Shown here: positions 39,994 through 48,654 of the stretch, piece by piece | How the letters are laid out: the number at the start of each line of letters is the position of its first letter | Position numbering within the stretch: position 1 is the stretch's first letter | Assembly (NCBI GenBank): GCA_018268675.1 | Contig: JAFDWB010000064.1 | Span: 1-64,000, forward strand | Direction of reading: 5' to 3' | From: Actinomycetota bacterium | Lineage (GTDB): Bacteria; Actinomycetota; Thermoleophilia; Solirubrobacterales; 70-9 | DNA: 64,000 nt | Made by a program: the position numbers and the translations under genes | Notes under the pieces: generated by a model | The model's database searches: none | Seen by the model: only the letters and a program-made list of their open reading frames with translations | Told to the model about the DNA's origin: nothing

Positions 39994-40659
39994 ATGCGGC
40001 GCCTGGCACCCGGTGTCTGGCGCCTGAAGGAGTTCCCCGGTCCGACGATCAACGTCTACCTGGCCGAGACCACGCTGATCGACGCCGGGCGCACCTGGGA
40101 CCGGCGGCGGATCTTCGCCGAGCTCGAGGGTGTCGAGATCGGCGAAGTCGCCCTCACCCATGTCCACCCCGACCACCAAGGCTGTGCGCGGTGGGTCTGC
40201 GAGGCGCGCGGGGTGCCGCTCGCCTGCCACGCCGACGACGTCGACGCGATGGAGGGCCGGCGCCCGGTGGGCGCGACCGACTGGTGGCTGTCGAAGCTCT
40301 ACGACCGCCTCTGGACGGGGCCGCCGCGCAAGGTCGACCGCGTCCTCGCCGAAGGCGACGAGGTGGCCGGCTTCCGCGTCGTCCACGCGCCCGGGCACGC
40401 GCCCGGCGAGGTGATCTTCTTCCGCGACTCCGACCGGGTGGCGATCTGCGGCGACGTGGTCCGCAACATGAGCTACCTGACCGGCCTGCCGGGGGTGCGC
40501 CAACCGCCCGACGAGCTGACCCCGGACCCGGCCGAGAACCGCCGCTCCATCCGCAAGCTGGCGGCGCTCGAGCCGTCCCTGATCCTCCCCGGCCACGGTC
40601 CGGCGATCAGCGACATGGCCGCCTTCGCCCGGTTCGTCGGCGCCCTGCCCGTGGACTGA
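39994..40659 (+). CDS. MBL-fold metallo-hydrolase
   Basis: A 221-residue metallo-beta-lactamase-fold hydrolase. The metal-binding motif is THVHPDHQG (HxHxDH, ~50-58); further ligands are His in VVHAPGHAPGE (~130-140), Asp in AICGDVVRN and His in ILPGHGPAI. This is the glyoxalase II-like general hydrolase layout; the substrate cannot be assigned. It starts one base after the preceding stop and probably forms an operon with the two genes before it. Confidence 0.9.
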   Translation: MRRLAPGVWRLKEFPGPTINVYLAETTLIDAGRTWDRRRIFAELEGVEIGEVALTHVHPDHQGCARWVCEARGVPLACHADDVDAMEGRRPVGATDWWLSKLYDRLWTGPPRKVDRVLAEGDEVAGFRVVHAPGHAPGEVIFFRDSDRVAICGDVVRNMSYLTGLPGVRQPPDELTPDPAENRRSIRKLAALEPSLILPGHGPAISDMAAFARFVGALPVD

Positions 40660-40674
40660 CGGCGCGACCGCCGC

Positions 40675-40680
40675 TACGAT
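40675..40680 (+). promoter_or_regulatory. -10-like box of the 2TM gene
   Basis: TACGAT, 6 nt before the ATG at 40687. Confidence 0.5.
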
Positions 40681-40686
40681 CGGCGG

Positions 40687-40980
40687 ATGGATACGCCGCT
40701 CGCACCGGAGGTGGGGGTCGATTCGCCGGATCACGCGCGCGAGCTCGCGATCCAGCGCCTCAAGATGAAGCAGGACTTCAAGGGCGTCCTCGCCGGCGGC
40801 CTCTTCGCGATCGCCGTGGTCGTCGTCATCTGGGCGCTCGGCGAAGGCGGGTACTTCTGGCCGATGTGGGTGATGCTCGGCGTCGCGATCGCCGTCGTCG
40901 GGCAGGGCTGGAAGGCCTACGGCCCCAGCAACCGGATCACCGAGGCCGACGTCCGGCGGGAGATGGGCCGGAGCTCGTAG
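40687..40980 (+). CDS. 2TM-domain membrane protein
   Basis: A 97-residue protein with a 2TM domain: a helical start (ARELAIQRLKMKQDFKGVLA, ~17-36), two membrane helices (GLFAIAVVVVIWALG and WPMWVMLGVAIAVVGQGWKAY) and a short charged tail. The RLKMKQDFKGVLA lead-in and the short W-rich hairpin are typical of the family, which is sometimes fused to histidine kinases; here it stands alone. Function is unknown. A separate -10-like box 6 nt upstream suggests it is transcribed on its own. Confidence 0.82.
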   Translation: MDTPLAPEVGVDSPDHARELAIQRLKMKQDFKGVLAGGLFAIAVVVVIWALGEGGYFWPMWVMLGVAIAVVGQGWKAYGPSNRITEADVRREMGRSS

Positions 40981-41346
40981 TTCTTCGTGGGCGGCGCGGC
41001 CGTCCGAGTTGCGTCCCGGGCGCCTCATGGGGGTTCCTGGCAGGCTGTGACCCCCATGAGGCGCCCGGGACGTGAGGGGTGCGTGGGGAAGAGGGCACGG
41101 GTTCGTGACGAAGACGTCGGGGACGTCACGCTCTCGTGCCATTTGAAGGCCGAGATCGGGGCCCCAGAGCTCGCTGCAGCGACAGGTGTCGTCCCGGCGA
41201 CACCTGTCGCTGCAGCGCATCCCGGACGCCTGAAGAAGACGGGAGGAAGAGTGACGGACCTCCCTCTCCCCGGCCGAGGGCCCTCTCTGACGAGGCCGCG
41301 TCCCTTCCCCCTTCGGGCGCCGGCTCGCGAGCCCAGCTCCGGGAAC
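40981..41346. repeat. Composite hairpin repeat, copy C2, at a convergent junction
   Basis: No gene is seen. ~40994-41268 is the inverted near-copy of ~33-310. A 23-bp perfect stem has arms at 41012-41034 and 41050-41072; a 20-bp perfect stem has CGCTGCAGCGACAGGTGTCG (41172-41191) and 41198-41217. The shared 26-mer is at 41104-41129. It separates the facing genes ending at 40980 and 41347, so it probably stops transcription from both sides. Confidence 0.82.
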
Positions 41347-42384
41347 CTAGCCCGCCCCCGGGCCGAAGGCGTCGACGATGCGGTTCTGGAACTCGCTCAG
41401 CTCCTCGGGCGAGATGAAGTAGGTCGGCGGGGTCAGGAAGAGGCCGTCGGCGCGGCGGGCGGTGGCCTCGACCCGCTCACGGACCTTGTCGAGGGGGCCG
41501 GCGGCGCAGTAGGCCTCGACCATCGCGTCGCTGATCGCCGCCGGGACGGCCGCCAGGTCGCCGCGGCGGAAGGCGTCGCCGGCGGCCGCCGCCTCGGCCC
41601 CGAAGCCGTGCATCTCCCAGAGCGGCGCGTAGGTCTTCACCGTCGCGTAGAAGGAGATCGTGCGGCGCGCGAGGTCGAGCGCGCGGCCCTCGTCGTCGTC
41701 GATCGCGCAGCAGACCGTCGGCAGGTAGTCGAAGTCCGCGCGCCGGCGGCCGGAGCGCCCGAGCCCGCCTTCGAAACCCGGGACGACGACCTCGTCGATC
41801 CACCGCAGGCTCTGGATCGGGTGGCCGATCAGTCCGTCGGCGACGTCGCCGGCCATCCGCGCCATCCCCGCCTGGACCGCGGCGGCGTAGATCGGCGGCG
41901 CCGATCCGGCGCGGGCGGGCGGGTGCGGGCGCACCCACCCCTTGATGTCGATGTCGTAGTAGTCGCCCTCGTAGCGGATCGGCTCGCCCGCCGAGGCCTG
42001 GCGCATGATCAGCCGGGTCGCCTCGATCGCCTCGCGCAGGTGCGGCGCCGGGCGGCCGTAGTCGATGTTGTGCCAGGTCTCGTTGAGGCGCTTGACGCCC
42101 GACCCGAGGCCGAGGCGAAAGCGCCCGCCCGACATCTCGTCGAGGTCGAGCGCGGTGATCGCGTGGACGAACGGGCTGCGGGTGAAGGCCCAGGTGATCC
42201 CGGTGCCGACTCCGATCCGCTCCGTCTTCGCCGCCAGGTAGGCGGCCTGGGTGTCGGCCGCGCGGAAGAGTTCTGGCGCCCAGATGCACTCGATCCCCGC
42301 CGCCTCGGCCCGCCGTGCGTCCGCCTCGAGGTCGGCGACCGTGGTCCCGATCGCCGCCACCGAGATCCGCTCCAGCGCGCTCAC
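41347..42384 (-). CDS. LLM-class F420-dependent oxidoreductase
   Basis: A 345-residue luciferase-like monooxygenase family protein of the F420-using type. Blocks: AIGTTVADLEADARRAEAAG (~8-27), IGVGTGITWAFTRSPFVHA (~57-75), SGGRFRLGLGSG (~86-97), the typical ATRLIMRQASAGEPIRYEG and PPIYAAAVQAGMARMAGDVA. GTG 42384 overlaps the upstream acyl-CoA dehydrogenase stop (GTGA). Being last in a beta-oxidation operon suggests a role in breaking down a complex acid or ring compound, but this is inference. Confidence 0.93.
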   Translation of the reverse strand: MSALERISVAAIGTTVADLEADARRAEAAGIECIWAPELFRAADTQAAYLAAKTERIGVGTGITWAFTRSPFVHAITALDLDEMSGGRFRLGLGSGVKRLNETWHNIDYGRPAPHLREAIEATRLIMRQASAGEPIRYEGDYYDIDIKGWVRPHPPARAGSAPPIYAAAVQAGMARMAGDVADGLIGHPIQSLRWIDEVVVPGFEGGLGRSGRRRADFDYLPTVCCAIDDDEGRALDLARRTISFYATVKTYAPLWEMHGFGAEAAAAGDAFRRGDLAAVPAAISDAMVEAYCAAGPLDKVRERVEATARRADGLFLTPPTYFISPEELSEFQNRIVDAFGPGAG

Positions 42385-43487
42385 GCCGGGGCGAGGACGC
42401 GCTTGGCGACCTGCTCGCGGTGCCAGCGGGCGTCGCCGAACATCGAGGCGTTGGCGCGCCCGCGCTTGAGGAAGAAGTGGAGGTCGTGCTCCCAGGTGAA
42501 GCCGATGCCGCCGTGGACCTGGATCGAGGCGTCGGGGACGCGCCAGCCCGCGTCGGAGGCGTAGGCCTTCGCGATCGAGGCGGCGAGCGGCAGCCCGTCG
42601 GGGTCGGCATCGGCGGCCCAGGCGGCGCCGTAGGCGGCGGAGCGCGAGTTCTCGGTCTCCAGCAGCATCTGCGCGCAGCGGTGCGACACCGCCTGGTAGG
42701 CGCCGATCGGCCGGCCGAACTGTTCGCGGTCCTTGGCGTAGGCGACCGCCATGTCGAGGGCACGCTGAGCGACCCCGGTCGACTCGGCCGCCAGCGCCAC
42801 CGCCCCGCGCAGGAACGCCGCGCCGAACTCGGCGCCGTGCCCGGGCAGGGTCTGGTCGGCGGGGACGCGGACCCCCGCGAAGCTCACCGTGGAGAGGCGA
42901 CGCGTGGGGTCGATCGAGACCTCCGGGGTCACGCTCACCCCGGCGGCGTCGGCGGGGACGACGTGGCGGCGGCCGTCGGCGGTGGCGACGAGGAAGAACG
43001 CCGCGCCCGCGGCGTCGGCCACCAGCTGCTTGCTGCCGTCGAGGACGACCCCGTCGCCGTCGGCCTCGGCCTTCATCGGGTAGGCGCCCGGCGTCCCCGT
43101 CGAGCCCGCGTCGACCATCGCCTGCGTCCCCCGCGCGGTCCCCTCGGCGAGCGGGCGCAGCCAGCGCTCCTTCTGCTCCTCGGAGCCGCCCCCGGCGAGC
43201 GCCAGCCCGACCACCGTGTTGGAGAAGAGCGGCGAGGGGGCGAGCGCGTACCCCATCTCCTCGCAGAGCACCGCGAGGTCGACGATCCCGAGCCCCTGTC
43301 CGCCCCACTCCTCCGGCAGCGCCAGCCCGGGCCAGCCGAGCTCCGCCATCTCGCGCCAGCCGTCCTCGTCGGTGCCGTCCGCGCTCGCCGCGATCTCCCG
43401 CATCCGCTCCGACCCGAAGCGCGCGGCGAGGAAGTCGCGGGCGGTCGCGCGGATCGCTTCCTGCTCGTCGGTGAGGTCGAAGTACAA
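42381..43487 (-). CDS. Acyl-CoA dehydrogenase, second of a pair
   Basis: A 368-residue acyl-CoA dehydrogenase. It has the N-terminal helical domain (LTDEQEAIRATARDFLAARF), then MDVAVAYAKDREQFGRPIGAYQ-type C-terminal motifs and the closing IQVHGGIGFTWEHDLHFFLK (~334-353). The middle lacks the usual TEP-x-AGSD flavin loop, which suggests a diverged, possibly non-catalytic subunit of a heteromeric enzyme. It begins at TTG 43487 with GGGGAG upstream, 10 nt after the partner gene. Mycobacterial sterol-side-chain FadE pairs have this layout. Confidence 0.92.
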   Translation of the reverse strand: MYFDLTDEQEAIRATARDFLAARFGSERMREIAASADGTDEDGWREMAELGWPGLALPEEWGGQGLGIVDLAVLCEEMGYALAPSPLFSNTVVGLALAGGGSEEQKERWLRPLAEGTARGTQAMVDAGSTGTPGAYPMKAEADGDGVVLDGSKQLVADAAGAAFFLVATADGRRHVVPADAAGVSVTPEVSIDPTRRLSTVSFAGVRVPADQTLPGHGAEFGAAFLRGAVALAAESTGVAQRALDMAVAYAKDREQFGRPIGAYQAVSHRCAQMLLETENSRSAAYGAAWAADADPDGLPLAASIAKAYASDAGWRVPDASIQVHGGIGFTWEHDLHFFLKRGRANASMFGDARWHREQVAKRVLAPA

Positions 43488-43497
43488 GCTCGCTCCC

Positions 43498-44679
43498 CTA
43501 GCGCATCCGCGGCAGGCCGAGCACCCGCTCGGCGATGATGTTCTTGAGGATGTCGGTGGTGCCGCCCTCGATCGAGTTGGCCCGCGACCGCAGGAACTCG
43601 TACTGCCATGCCCCGTTCGCGATCGCCCCGTCGGCGCCTCGCGCCAGCGGCGCCCAGACGCCCTCGATATCCAGCGCCAGCTCGGTCAGGCCCTGGTTGA
43701 TGTCGGCCCATTGCCACTTGCCGAGCGAGCCCTCCGGCCCGGGGATCCCGGACTCCATCGTCTTGGTCAGCCCGCGGTAGGCGTTCAGCCGCATCGTCTC
43801 GGCCTCGATGAAGAGCTGGGCGATCCGCTGGCGGAACCAGGCGTCGTCGGCGGCCGAGCCGCCGCCCGCCTCGCGCACCTCCCGCGCCAGCGCCGCCAGC
43901 CGCGCGAGCCGGTTGTGGATCGCCGCGATCGCCCCGAAGGCGAGCCCGGCGCGCTCGTTCATCAGCGTCGTGATCGCCACCGCCCAGCCGTTCCCGACCC
44001 CGCCGACGACGTTCTCGTCGGGGACCCGCGCCTCGTTGATGAAGACCTCGTTGAACTCGCCCTCGCCGGTGATCTGCACCAACGGCTTGGCTTCCACCCC
44101 CTCCTGCTCCATGTCCATCAGGAAGTAGGTCAGTCCCTGGTGCTTGGGCGCGTCGGGGTCGGTCCGGGCGACCAGCATGCACCACTTCGCGTACTGGGCG
44201 AACGTCGTCCAGACCTTCTGCCCGGTGACGACCCAACCGTCACCGTCCTTGACCGCGCGGGTCTTCAGCGAGGCGAGGTCGGAGCCGGAATCGGGCTCCG
44301 AGAAGCCCTGGCACCAGATCTCCTCGCCGGTCAGGATCGGCTCCAGGTAGCGCTCCTTCTGCGCCTCGGTGCCGTGCGCGATCACCACCGGCCCGCCCAT
44401 CGCCAGGCCCAGCACGTTGGCCGGGCTCGGCGCTTCCTGGGCGGCGGCCTCGCCGACGAAGATCGCCTGCTCGATCAGCGTCGCGCCGCGACCGCCGTAC
44501 TCCTTCGGCCAGGAGATTCCCGCCCAGCCCGCCGCGTGCAGCTTGCGCTGCCAGTCGCGGCGGAACGCCATCACCTCGTCGAGCGAGCCCTCCGGCTCGG
44601 GCCCTGGATTGTTCGCGCGCAGCCAGTCGGCGACCTCGTCGCGGAACCCCTGCTCCGATGGCGACAGCGTCAGGTCCAT
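43498..44679 (-). CDS. Acyl-CoA dehydrogenase, first of a pair
   Basis: A 393-residue acyl-CoA dehydrogenase. It has WCQGFSEPDSGSDLASLKTR (~122-141, flavin/substrate loop), WTTFAQYAKWCMLVARTD, GEFNEVFINEARVPDENVVG and a C-terminal NSIEGGTTDILKNIIAERVL (~369-388). The loop and tail are of the IBD/FadE26-like type seen in heteromeric enzymes that oxidise sterol or branched side chains. Start ATG 44679. It lies directly upstream of its paralogue at 42381-43487 and downstream of the thiolase. Confidence 0.94.
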   Translation of the reverse strand: MDLTLSPSEQGFRDEVADWLRANNPGPEPEGSLDEVMAFRRDWQRKLHAAGWAGISWPKEYGGRGATLIEQAIFVGEAAAQEAPSPANVLGLAMGGPVVIAHGTEAQKERYLEPILTGEEIWCQGFSEPDSGSDLASLKTRAVKDGDGWVVTGQKVWTTFAQYAKWCMLVARTDPDAPKHQGLTYFLMDMEQEGVEAKPLVQITGEGEFNEVFINEARVPDENVVGGVGNGWAVAITTLMNERAGLAFGAIAAIHNRLARLAALAREVREAGGGSAADDAWFRQRIAQLFIEAETMRLNAYRGLTKTMESGIPGPEGSLGKWQWADINQGLTELALDIEGVWAPLARGADGAIANGAWQYEFLRSRANSIEGGTTDILKNIIAERVLGLPRMR

Positions 44680-44715
44680 CGAGCACTCAGCATATGGCTT
44701 TCTATCTCCGCCTCG

Positions 44716-45897
44716 CTAAACCCGCTGGATCAGCGTCCCCGTCCCGAGGCCGCCACCGCAGCACATCGTCACCAGGCCCATCTCCTTGTCGGAGCGCTCC
44801 ATCTCGTGCAGCAGGGTGGTGATCAGGCGGGCGCCGGTGGAGCCCAGCGGGTGGCCGATCGCGATCGCGCCGCCGTTGACGTTGACGCGGTCCATGTCGG
44901 GTTCGAGCTCCCGCTGCCAGGCGCAGACGACCGAGGCGAAGGCCTCGTTGATCTCGATCAGGTCGACGTCGGAGATCGTCATCCCGTTGCGGTCGAGGAG
45001 CTTTTCGGTCGCCGGGATCGGGCCGGTCAGCATGATCACCGGGTCGACCCCGACCGTGGTGATGTCGTAGATGCGGGCGCGCGGGGTGAGACCGAGCGCC
45101 TCGGCCTTCTCGCGGGTCATCAGCAGCACCGCGGCGGCGCCGTCGGAGACCTGGGAGGAGTTGCCGGCGGTGATCTTGCCGTCGGGCTTGAAGGCGGGCC
45201 TCAGCGCGGCGAGGCCCTCGAGCGTCGTCTCGCGCAGCCCCTGGTCGGTGACGTGGGTGTCGCCGTCGACCTGCATCGGCACCATCTCGCGCTCGAAGCG
45301 ACCCTCGTCGGTCGCCTGTTTGGCCAGCTGCTGGGAGCGCAGGCCGAACTCGTCGAGCTCGGAGCGGGGGATCTCCCAGCGGTCGGCGATCATCTCGGCG
45401 GAGATGCCCTGGGGGACGAGGTCGTAGCGCTCCATCAGCTCCTGCGAGAACGCCAGGCCGCGCTCGGCCATGATCTCGCCCGCGGCGGCGAAGGAGTTTT
45501 TCCCCATGTGCTCGACCCCGCCGCCGATCGCGACGTCGTGGACGCCGGCGGCGATCAGGGTGGCGGCGAAGTTGACGGCCTGCTGGGCGGAACCGCACTG
45601 GCGGTCGACGGTGGTCGCCGGGACCTCCTCGGGCAGCCCGGCCTCGAGCCAGGCGTTGCGGCCGATGTTGATCGACTGCTCGCCCCATTGCTGGACGCAG
45701 CCGCAGACCACGTCGCCGACCTCGATCGGGTCGATCCCGGCGCGGGAGATCAGCTCCGCGTAGGTCCTCGCCATCAGGTTGGACGGGTGGAGGTCGCGGT
45801 ACCAGCCCTTCTCCAGGTGGCCGCGGCCGACCGGGGTGCGGACCGCCTCGACGATCACGACCTCGCGCCCGCCGAGCCTGCCCTTGCCGTTCTCCAT
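44716..45897 (-). CDS. Thiolase (acetyl-CoA acetyltransferase, FadA5-like)
   Basis: Releases acetyl- or propionyl-CoA from 3-ketoacyl-CoA, 393 residues. Catalytic Cys is in VDRQCGSAQQAV (~C93), His in AIGHPLGSTGARL (~H349), second Cys in TMCCGGGLGTG (~C379), with EINEAFASVVCAW between. The overall run of residues resembles mycobacterial FadA5 (steroid thiolase), for example EPDMDRVNVNGGAIAIGHP. Its ATG is preceded by GGGAGGGACG. First gene of the four-gene minus operon; the TetR-type operator-like sequence lies 66 nt upstream. Confidence 0.95.
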   Translation of the reverse strand: MENGKGRLGGREVVIVEAVRTPVGRGHLEKGWYRDLHPSNLMARTYAELISRAGIDPIEVGDVVCGCVQQWGEQSINIGRNAWLEAGLPEEVPATTVDRQCGSAQQAVNFAATLIAAGVHDVAIGGGVEHMGKNSFAAAGEIMAERGLAFSQELMERYDLVPQGISAEMIADRWEIPRSELDEFGLRSQQLAKQATDEGRFEREMVPMQVDGDTHVTDQGLRETTLEGLAALRPAFKPDGKITAGNSSQVSDGAAAVLLMTREKAEALGLTPRARIYDITTVGVDPVIMLTGPIPATEKLLDRNGMTISDVDLIEINEAFASVVCAWQRELEPDMDRVNVNGGAIAIGHPLGSTGARLITTLLHEMERSDKEMGLVTMCCGGGLGTGTLIQRV

Positions 45898-45962
45898 CGT
45901 CCCTCCCGTCTATGGATTCGGCGCCCCGCCGGACGCCGCATGGACCCCAGACGTTACTCGCT

Positions 45963-45980
45963 TGATTGACTCGTCGATCA
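45963..45980. promoter_or_regulatory. Candidate TetR-type operator, copy 2
   Basis: TGATTGACTCGTCGATCA, between the divergent thiolase (start 45897) and 3-hydroxyacyl-CoA dehydrogenase (start 46024) genes. It matches 38270-38287 at most positions, and could control both directions. Confidence 0.5.
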
Positions 45981-46023
45981 GGCGCGCCGCGTCGCGCGGG
46001 AAACATTGATAGGAACCCGGCCG

Positions 46024-46845
46024 ATGAGCGACTCGAAGGGGTACGAAAGTCCGGGGATCGCGGGGAGCGGCGCCATCGCCACCGGCCTCGCCGCGGTCTC
46101 GACCACCACCGCGGAGACGATCCTCCTGGCGCGCTCGGAGGCCTCCGCCTGGCGCGCCGAGGAGAAGGTCGTCGCCGCCTGCACGAAGATCGAGGGGGCC
46201 GAGCCCTCGCGCCTGCGGGTCACGACCGACCCCAAGGACCTGGCCGGGTGCGATGTCGTCGTCGAGGCGATCGTCGAGGAGCTCGACGCCAAGGCGGAGC
46301 TGATCAAGACGCTCGCCGAGGCCTGCCCGGACGCCGACCTGGCGACCACCACGTCCTCGCTCGGCATCGACGAAATCGCCGAGAAGGCCGCGGTGCCGCG
46401 CCTCTACGGCCTCCACGTCTTCAACCCGGTGCCGCGGATGGCGCTGGTCGAGGTCTGCGTCCCCGGCGGCGCCGAAGGCGCCCGGGACCGGGCGATGGCC
46501 TGGTGCGCGGCGCTCGGCAAGACGGCGGTCGAGGTCCCCGACCAGGCGGGCTTCGTCGTCAACCGCCTGCTCTTCCCCTACCTCTTCGACGCCGTGCGGA
46601 TGGTCGAGCGGACCGGCATGGAGCCGGGCGAGGTCGACGCCTGCATGAAGCTCGGGGCGGGCCACCCGATGGGCCCGCTGGCGCTGCTCGACTTCGTCGG
46701 CCTCGACGTCGCCGAGGCGATCGGCGACGCGCTCTTCGCCGACTCCGGCGACGGGGCCCACAAGCCCCCCGGCCTGATCGTCGAGATGATCGGCGAACGC
46801 AAGCTGGGACGGAAGACCGGGACGGGCTTCTACAGCTACGACTGA
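46024..46845 (+). CDS. 3-hydroxyacyl-CoA dehydrogenase
   Basis: NAD-dependent beta-oxidation enzyme, 273 residues. Rossmann region is PGIAGSGAIATGLAAVS (~10-26), then DVVVEAIVEELDAKAEL (~77-93), the catalytic His in LHVFNPVPRMALVEV (~138), Glu in the same segment, and the C-terminal domain VNRLLFPYLFDAVRMVERTG, DFVGLDVAEAIGDAL and GRKTGTGFYSYD. Start ATG 46024 has AGGAA about 9 nt upstream; an ATT-like upstream extension is ignored. It is divergent from the thiolase operon and likely shares control with it. Confidence 0.94.
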   Translation: MSDSKGYESPGIAGSGAIATGLAAVSTTTAETILLARSEASAWRAEEKVVAACTKIEGAEPSRLRVTTDPKDLAGCDVVVEAIVEELDAKAELIKTLAEACPDADLATTTSSLGIDEIAEKAAVPRLYGLHVFNPVPRMALVEVCVPGGAEGARDRAMAWCAALGKTAVEVPDQAGFVVNRLLFPYLFDAVRMVERTGMEPGEVDACMKLGAGHPMGPLALLDFVGLDVAEAIGDALFADSGDGAHKPPGLIVEMIGERKLGRKTGTGFYSYD

Positions 46846-46874
46846 TCCCCGCGCGCCTCCCGTCGCACCGGGAT

Positions 46875-46923
46875 GTTGATGGGCCGAAAAGCCCTGATAT
46901 AGAGCACTTTTCGGCCCATCAAC
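46875..46923. terminator. 49-nt palindrome at a convergent junction, copy A3
   Basis: Perfect 16-bp arms: GTTGATGGGCCGAAAA (46875-46890) and 46908-46923, with a 17-nt loop holding GATATAG. Here both neighbouring stop codons lie outside the arms. Same length and arms as 3369 and 13094. Confidence 0.78.
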
Positions 46924-46990
46924 CGCGGCGGGCGCGGCGGGCGGGCGGCACCGGCGAGCAGGGGATCCGGGAAGGGACGCACGGGCGGCG

Positions 46991-47236
46991 CTACTCGGCG
47001 GGCGCCGTCTTCCCCTTCCCGGAAATGTCCCAGATCACGTCGGCCTCGGAGATCTTCTGGCGGCGGGCGACGATTTCGACCTCCTCCCAGGGCAGTTCGG
47101 CCTCTGGAAGATCGTCCCAGCGGGCGAGGTCGAGAGCCTCGATCGACCCTCTGAGCGCCGGGCCGAGGTGCTCCTCGGAGCGCAACAGCGCCCTCAACAC
47201 CTCAAGTTGCTTGTCGGTCAGGCGAACAACCCACAC
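46991..47236 (-). CDS. Small hypothetical protein, 81 aa
   Basis: Not recognised. An 81-residue acidic soluble protein: MWVVRLTDKQLEVLRALLRS at the start, then LGPALRGSIEALDLARWDDL and EEVEIVARRQKISEADVIWD. It may be mainly helical. GTG 47236 is chosen because GGAGG lies 6-8 nt upstream. It follows the CNNM-type gene's end on the opposite side: both are minus strand, so 47281-48600 is upstream of it with 44 nt between. Function unknown. Confidence 0.7.
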   Translation of the reverse strand: MWVVRLTDKQLEVLRALLRSEEHLGPALRGSIEALDLARWDDLPEAELPWEEVEIVARRQKISEADVIWDISGKGKTAPAE

Positions 47237-47280
47237 GGGGGCACCTCCAGCTTGAGCGGGACGCGGGTTGCCCAGAGAAA

Positions 47281-48600
47281 TTAGGCGCCGGTACGGACGG
47301 AAGAACCGCCGCCGGCGTTGCTGATCCGGACCGCCTCGATCCGGTTCTCGCGCACCGCCTCGACCCGCAGCGTGTAGCCGTCCACGGTGATCGAGTCGCC
47401 GCGTTTGGGCAGCCGCCCGAGCTCGCCGAAGACGTAGCCGCCGATCGAGTTGTAGGTGTCGGAATCGGCACCCGGGAGGTCGATCCCGGCGTCCTCGAGA
47501 TCACCGAGGCTGACGTGCCCGCGCACGAACCAGTCGCCGTTGGTCAGCCGGCGCACCGAGGCGGCGCGCGGGTCGGTCTCGTCCTCGATCTCCCCCACCA
47601 CCTCCTCGAGGATGTCCTCGACGGTGACGATCCCGACCGTCCGACCGTACTCGTCGACCACCACCGAGAGCGAGGTGCGCTGCACCTGGAGGTCGTGCAG
47701 GAGGTCGTCGAGCGGGCGGGTCTCGGGCACGATCAGGGCGTCGCGGATCACCGAACCGATCGTCGCCTCCGGGCCGTCGCTCATGTAGACCCGGGCGAGG
47801 CTGTTGTTGTGGACGACGCCCTTGACCCGGTCCGGGTTGTCGTCTTCGATCACCACCAGGCGGGTGTGGCCGGAGGTGACGCAGCGGCGCAGCGCCGCCT
47901 CCACGGTCTCGTCGGCGTCGACCGTGACGACCGCCGGAATCGGCGTCATCACCTCCCGCGCCTCCTGTTCGTGGAGGTGGAAGACGCCCGCCAGGTGCCC
48001 CGCCTCGCCGGGGTCGAGGCCGCCTTGCTTTGCCCCGCGGGCGATGATCAGGCGGAGCTCCTCGGGCGACGTCTCCTCGGCGCCCTCGACGTCGATCCGC
48101 AGCACCCGCTGGACGAGGAAGTTGGCGGGCGCGTTGGTGGCGACGATCAGCGGGTGGAGCACGCGGCCGAGGAAGATCAGCGGCCCGGTGACCCGGATCA
48201 GGACCTTCTCGGGGATGCCGATCGCGACCATCTTCGGCGACTGCTCGCCGAGGATCACGTGCAGGAAGGTGACGATGACGAAGGCGAGCGCGATCGAGAT
48301 CGCAAGCGCGATCGCTTCGCTGGCGAAGCCGGTGAAGAGGGGCTTCAACAGGACGGCGATCGCGGGCTCGCCGAGGAAGCCGATGCCGAGCGAGGCGAGC
48401 GTGATCCCGACCTGGCTCGTGGCGACGAACTCGTCGACGCGGTCGAGCTGGTCGAGCGCCCGGCCGGCGCCCCGCACGCGTTCGTGGCGCATCTGCTCGA
48501 GGCGCGCGCGGCGCGAGCGCACGACCGCGAACTCGGCCGCGACGAAGAAGCCGTTGACCGCGATCAACAGCAGCAGAAGGACGAGCAGGAGGACGCTCAT
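47281..48600 (-). CDS. CNNM/CorC-HlyC family membrane protein with CBS domains
   Basis: A 439-residue hemolysin C/CorC-type protein. The N-terminal CNNM membrane domain (~1-190) begins LLLVLLLLLIAVNGFFVAAE and contains ATSQVGITLASLGIGFLGEP. Two CBS domains follow (MTPIPAVVTVDADETVEAAL at ~215, then TSLSVVVDEYGRTVGIVTVE at ~320), and a transporter-associated CorC/HlyC domain (~355-430). Relatives take part in Mg/Co or other divalent metal transport or its control. The ATG at 48600 starts the first helix. It is divergent from the BtuF-like gene across a palindrome. Confidence 0.93.
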   Translation of the reverse strand: MSVLLLVLLLLLIAVNGFFVAAEFAVVRSRRARLEQMRHERVRGAGRALDQLDRVDEFVATSQVGITLASLGIGFLGEPAIAVLLKPLFTGFASEAIALAISIALAFVIVTFLHVILGEQSPKMVAIGIPEKVLIRVTGPLIFLGRVLHPLIVATNAPANFLVQRVLRIDVEGAEETSPEELRLIIARGAKQGGLDPGEAGHLAGVFHLHEQEAREVMTPIPAVVTVDADETVEAALRRCVTSGHTRLVVIEDDNPDRVKGVVHNNSLARVYMSDGPEATIGSVIRDALIVPETRPLDDLLHDLQVQRTSLSVVVDEYGRTVGIVTVEDILEEVVGEIEDETDPRAASVRRLTNGDWFVRGHVSLGDLEDAGIDLPGADSDTYNSIGGYVFGELGRLPKRGDSITVDGYTLRVEAVRENRIEAVRISNAGGGSSVRTGA

Positions 48601-48654
48601 CGGCGATGTGACCCGGTAGTTCGGGCTGGAGCGTCCTCGGCCATGCGGCTTTCC

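Noticed and set aside
38646-40052. Minus-strand open frame of 468 residues across the cell-wall-binding-like gene
   Set aside because: Shadow frame; ends in a Phe run that is the antisense of the Glu run.
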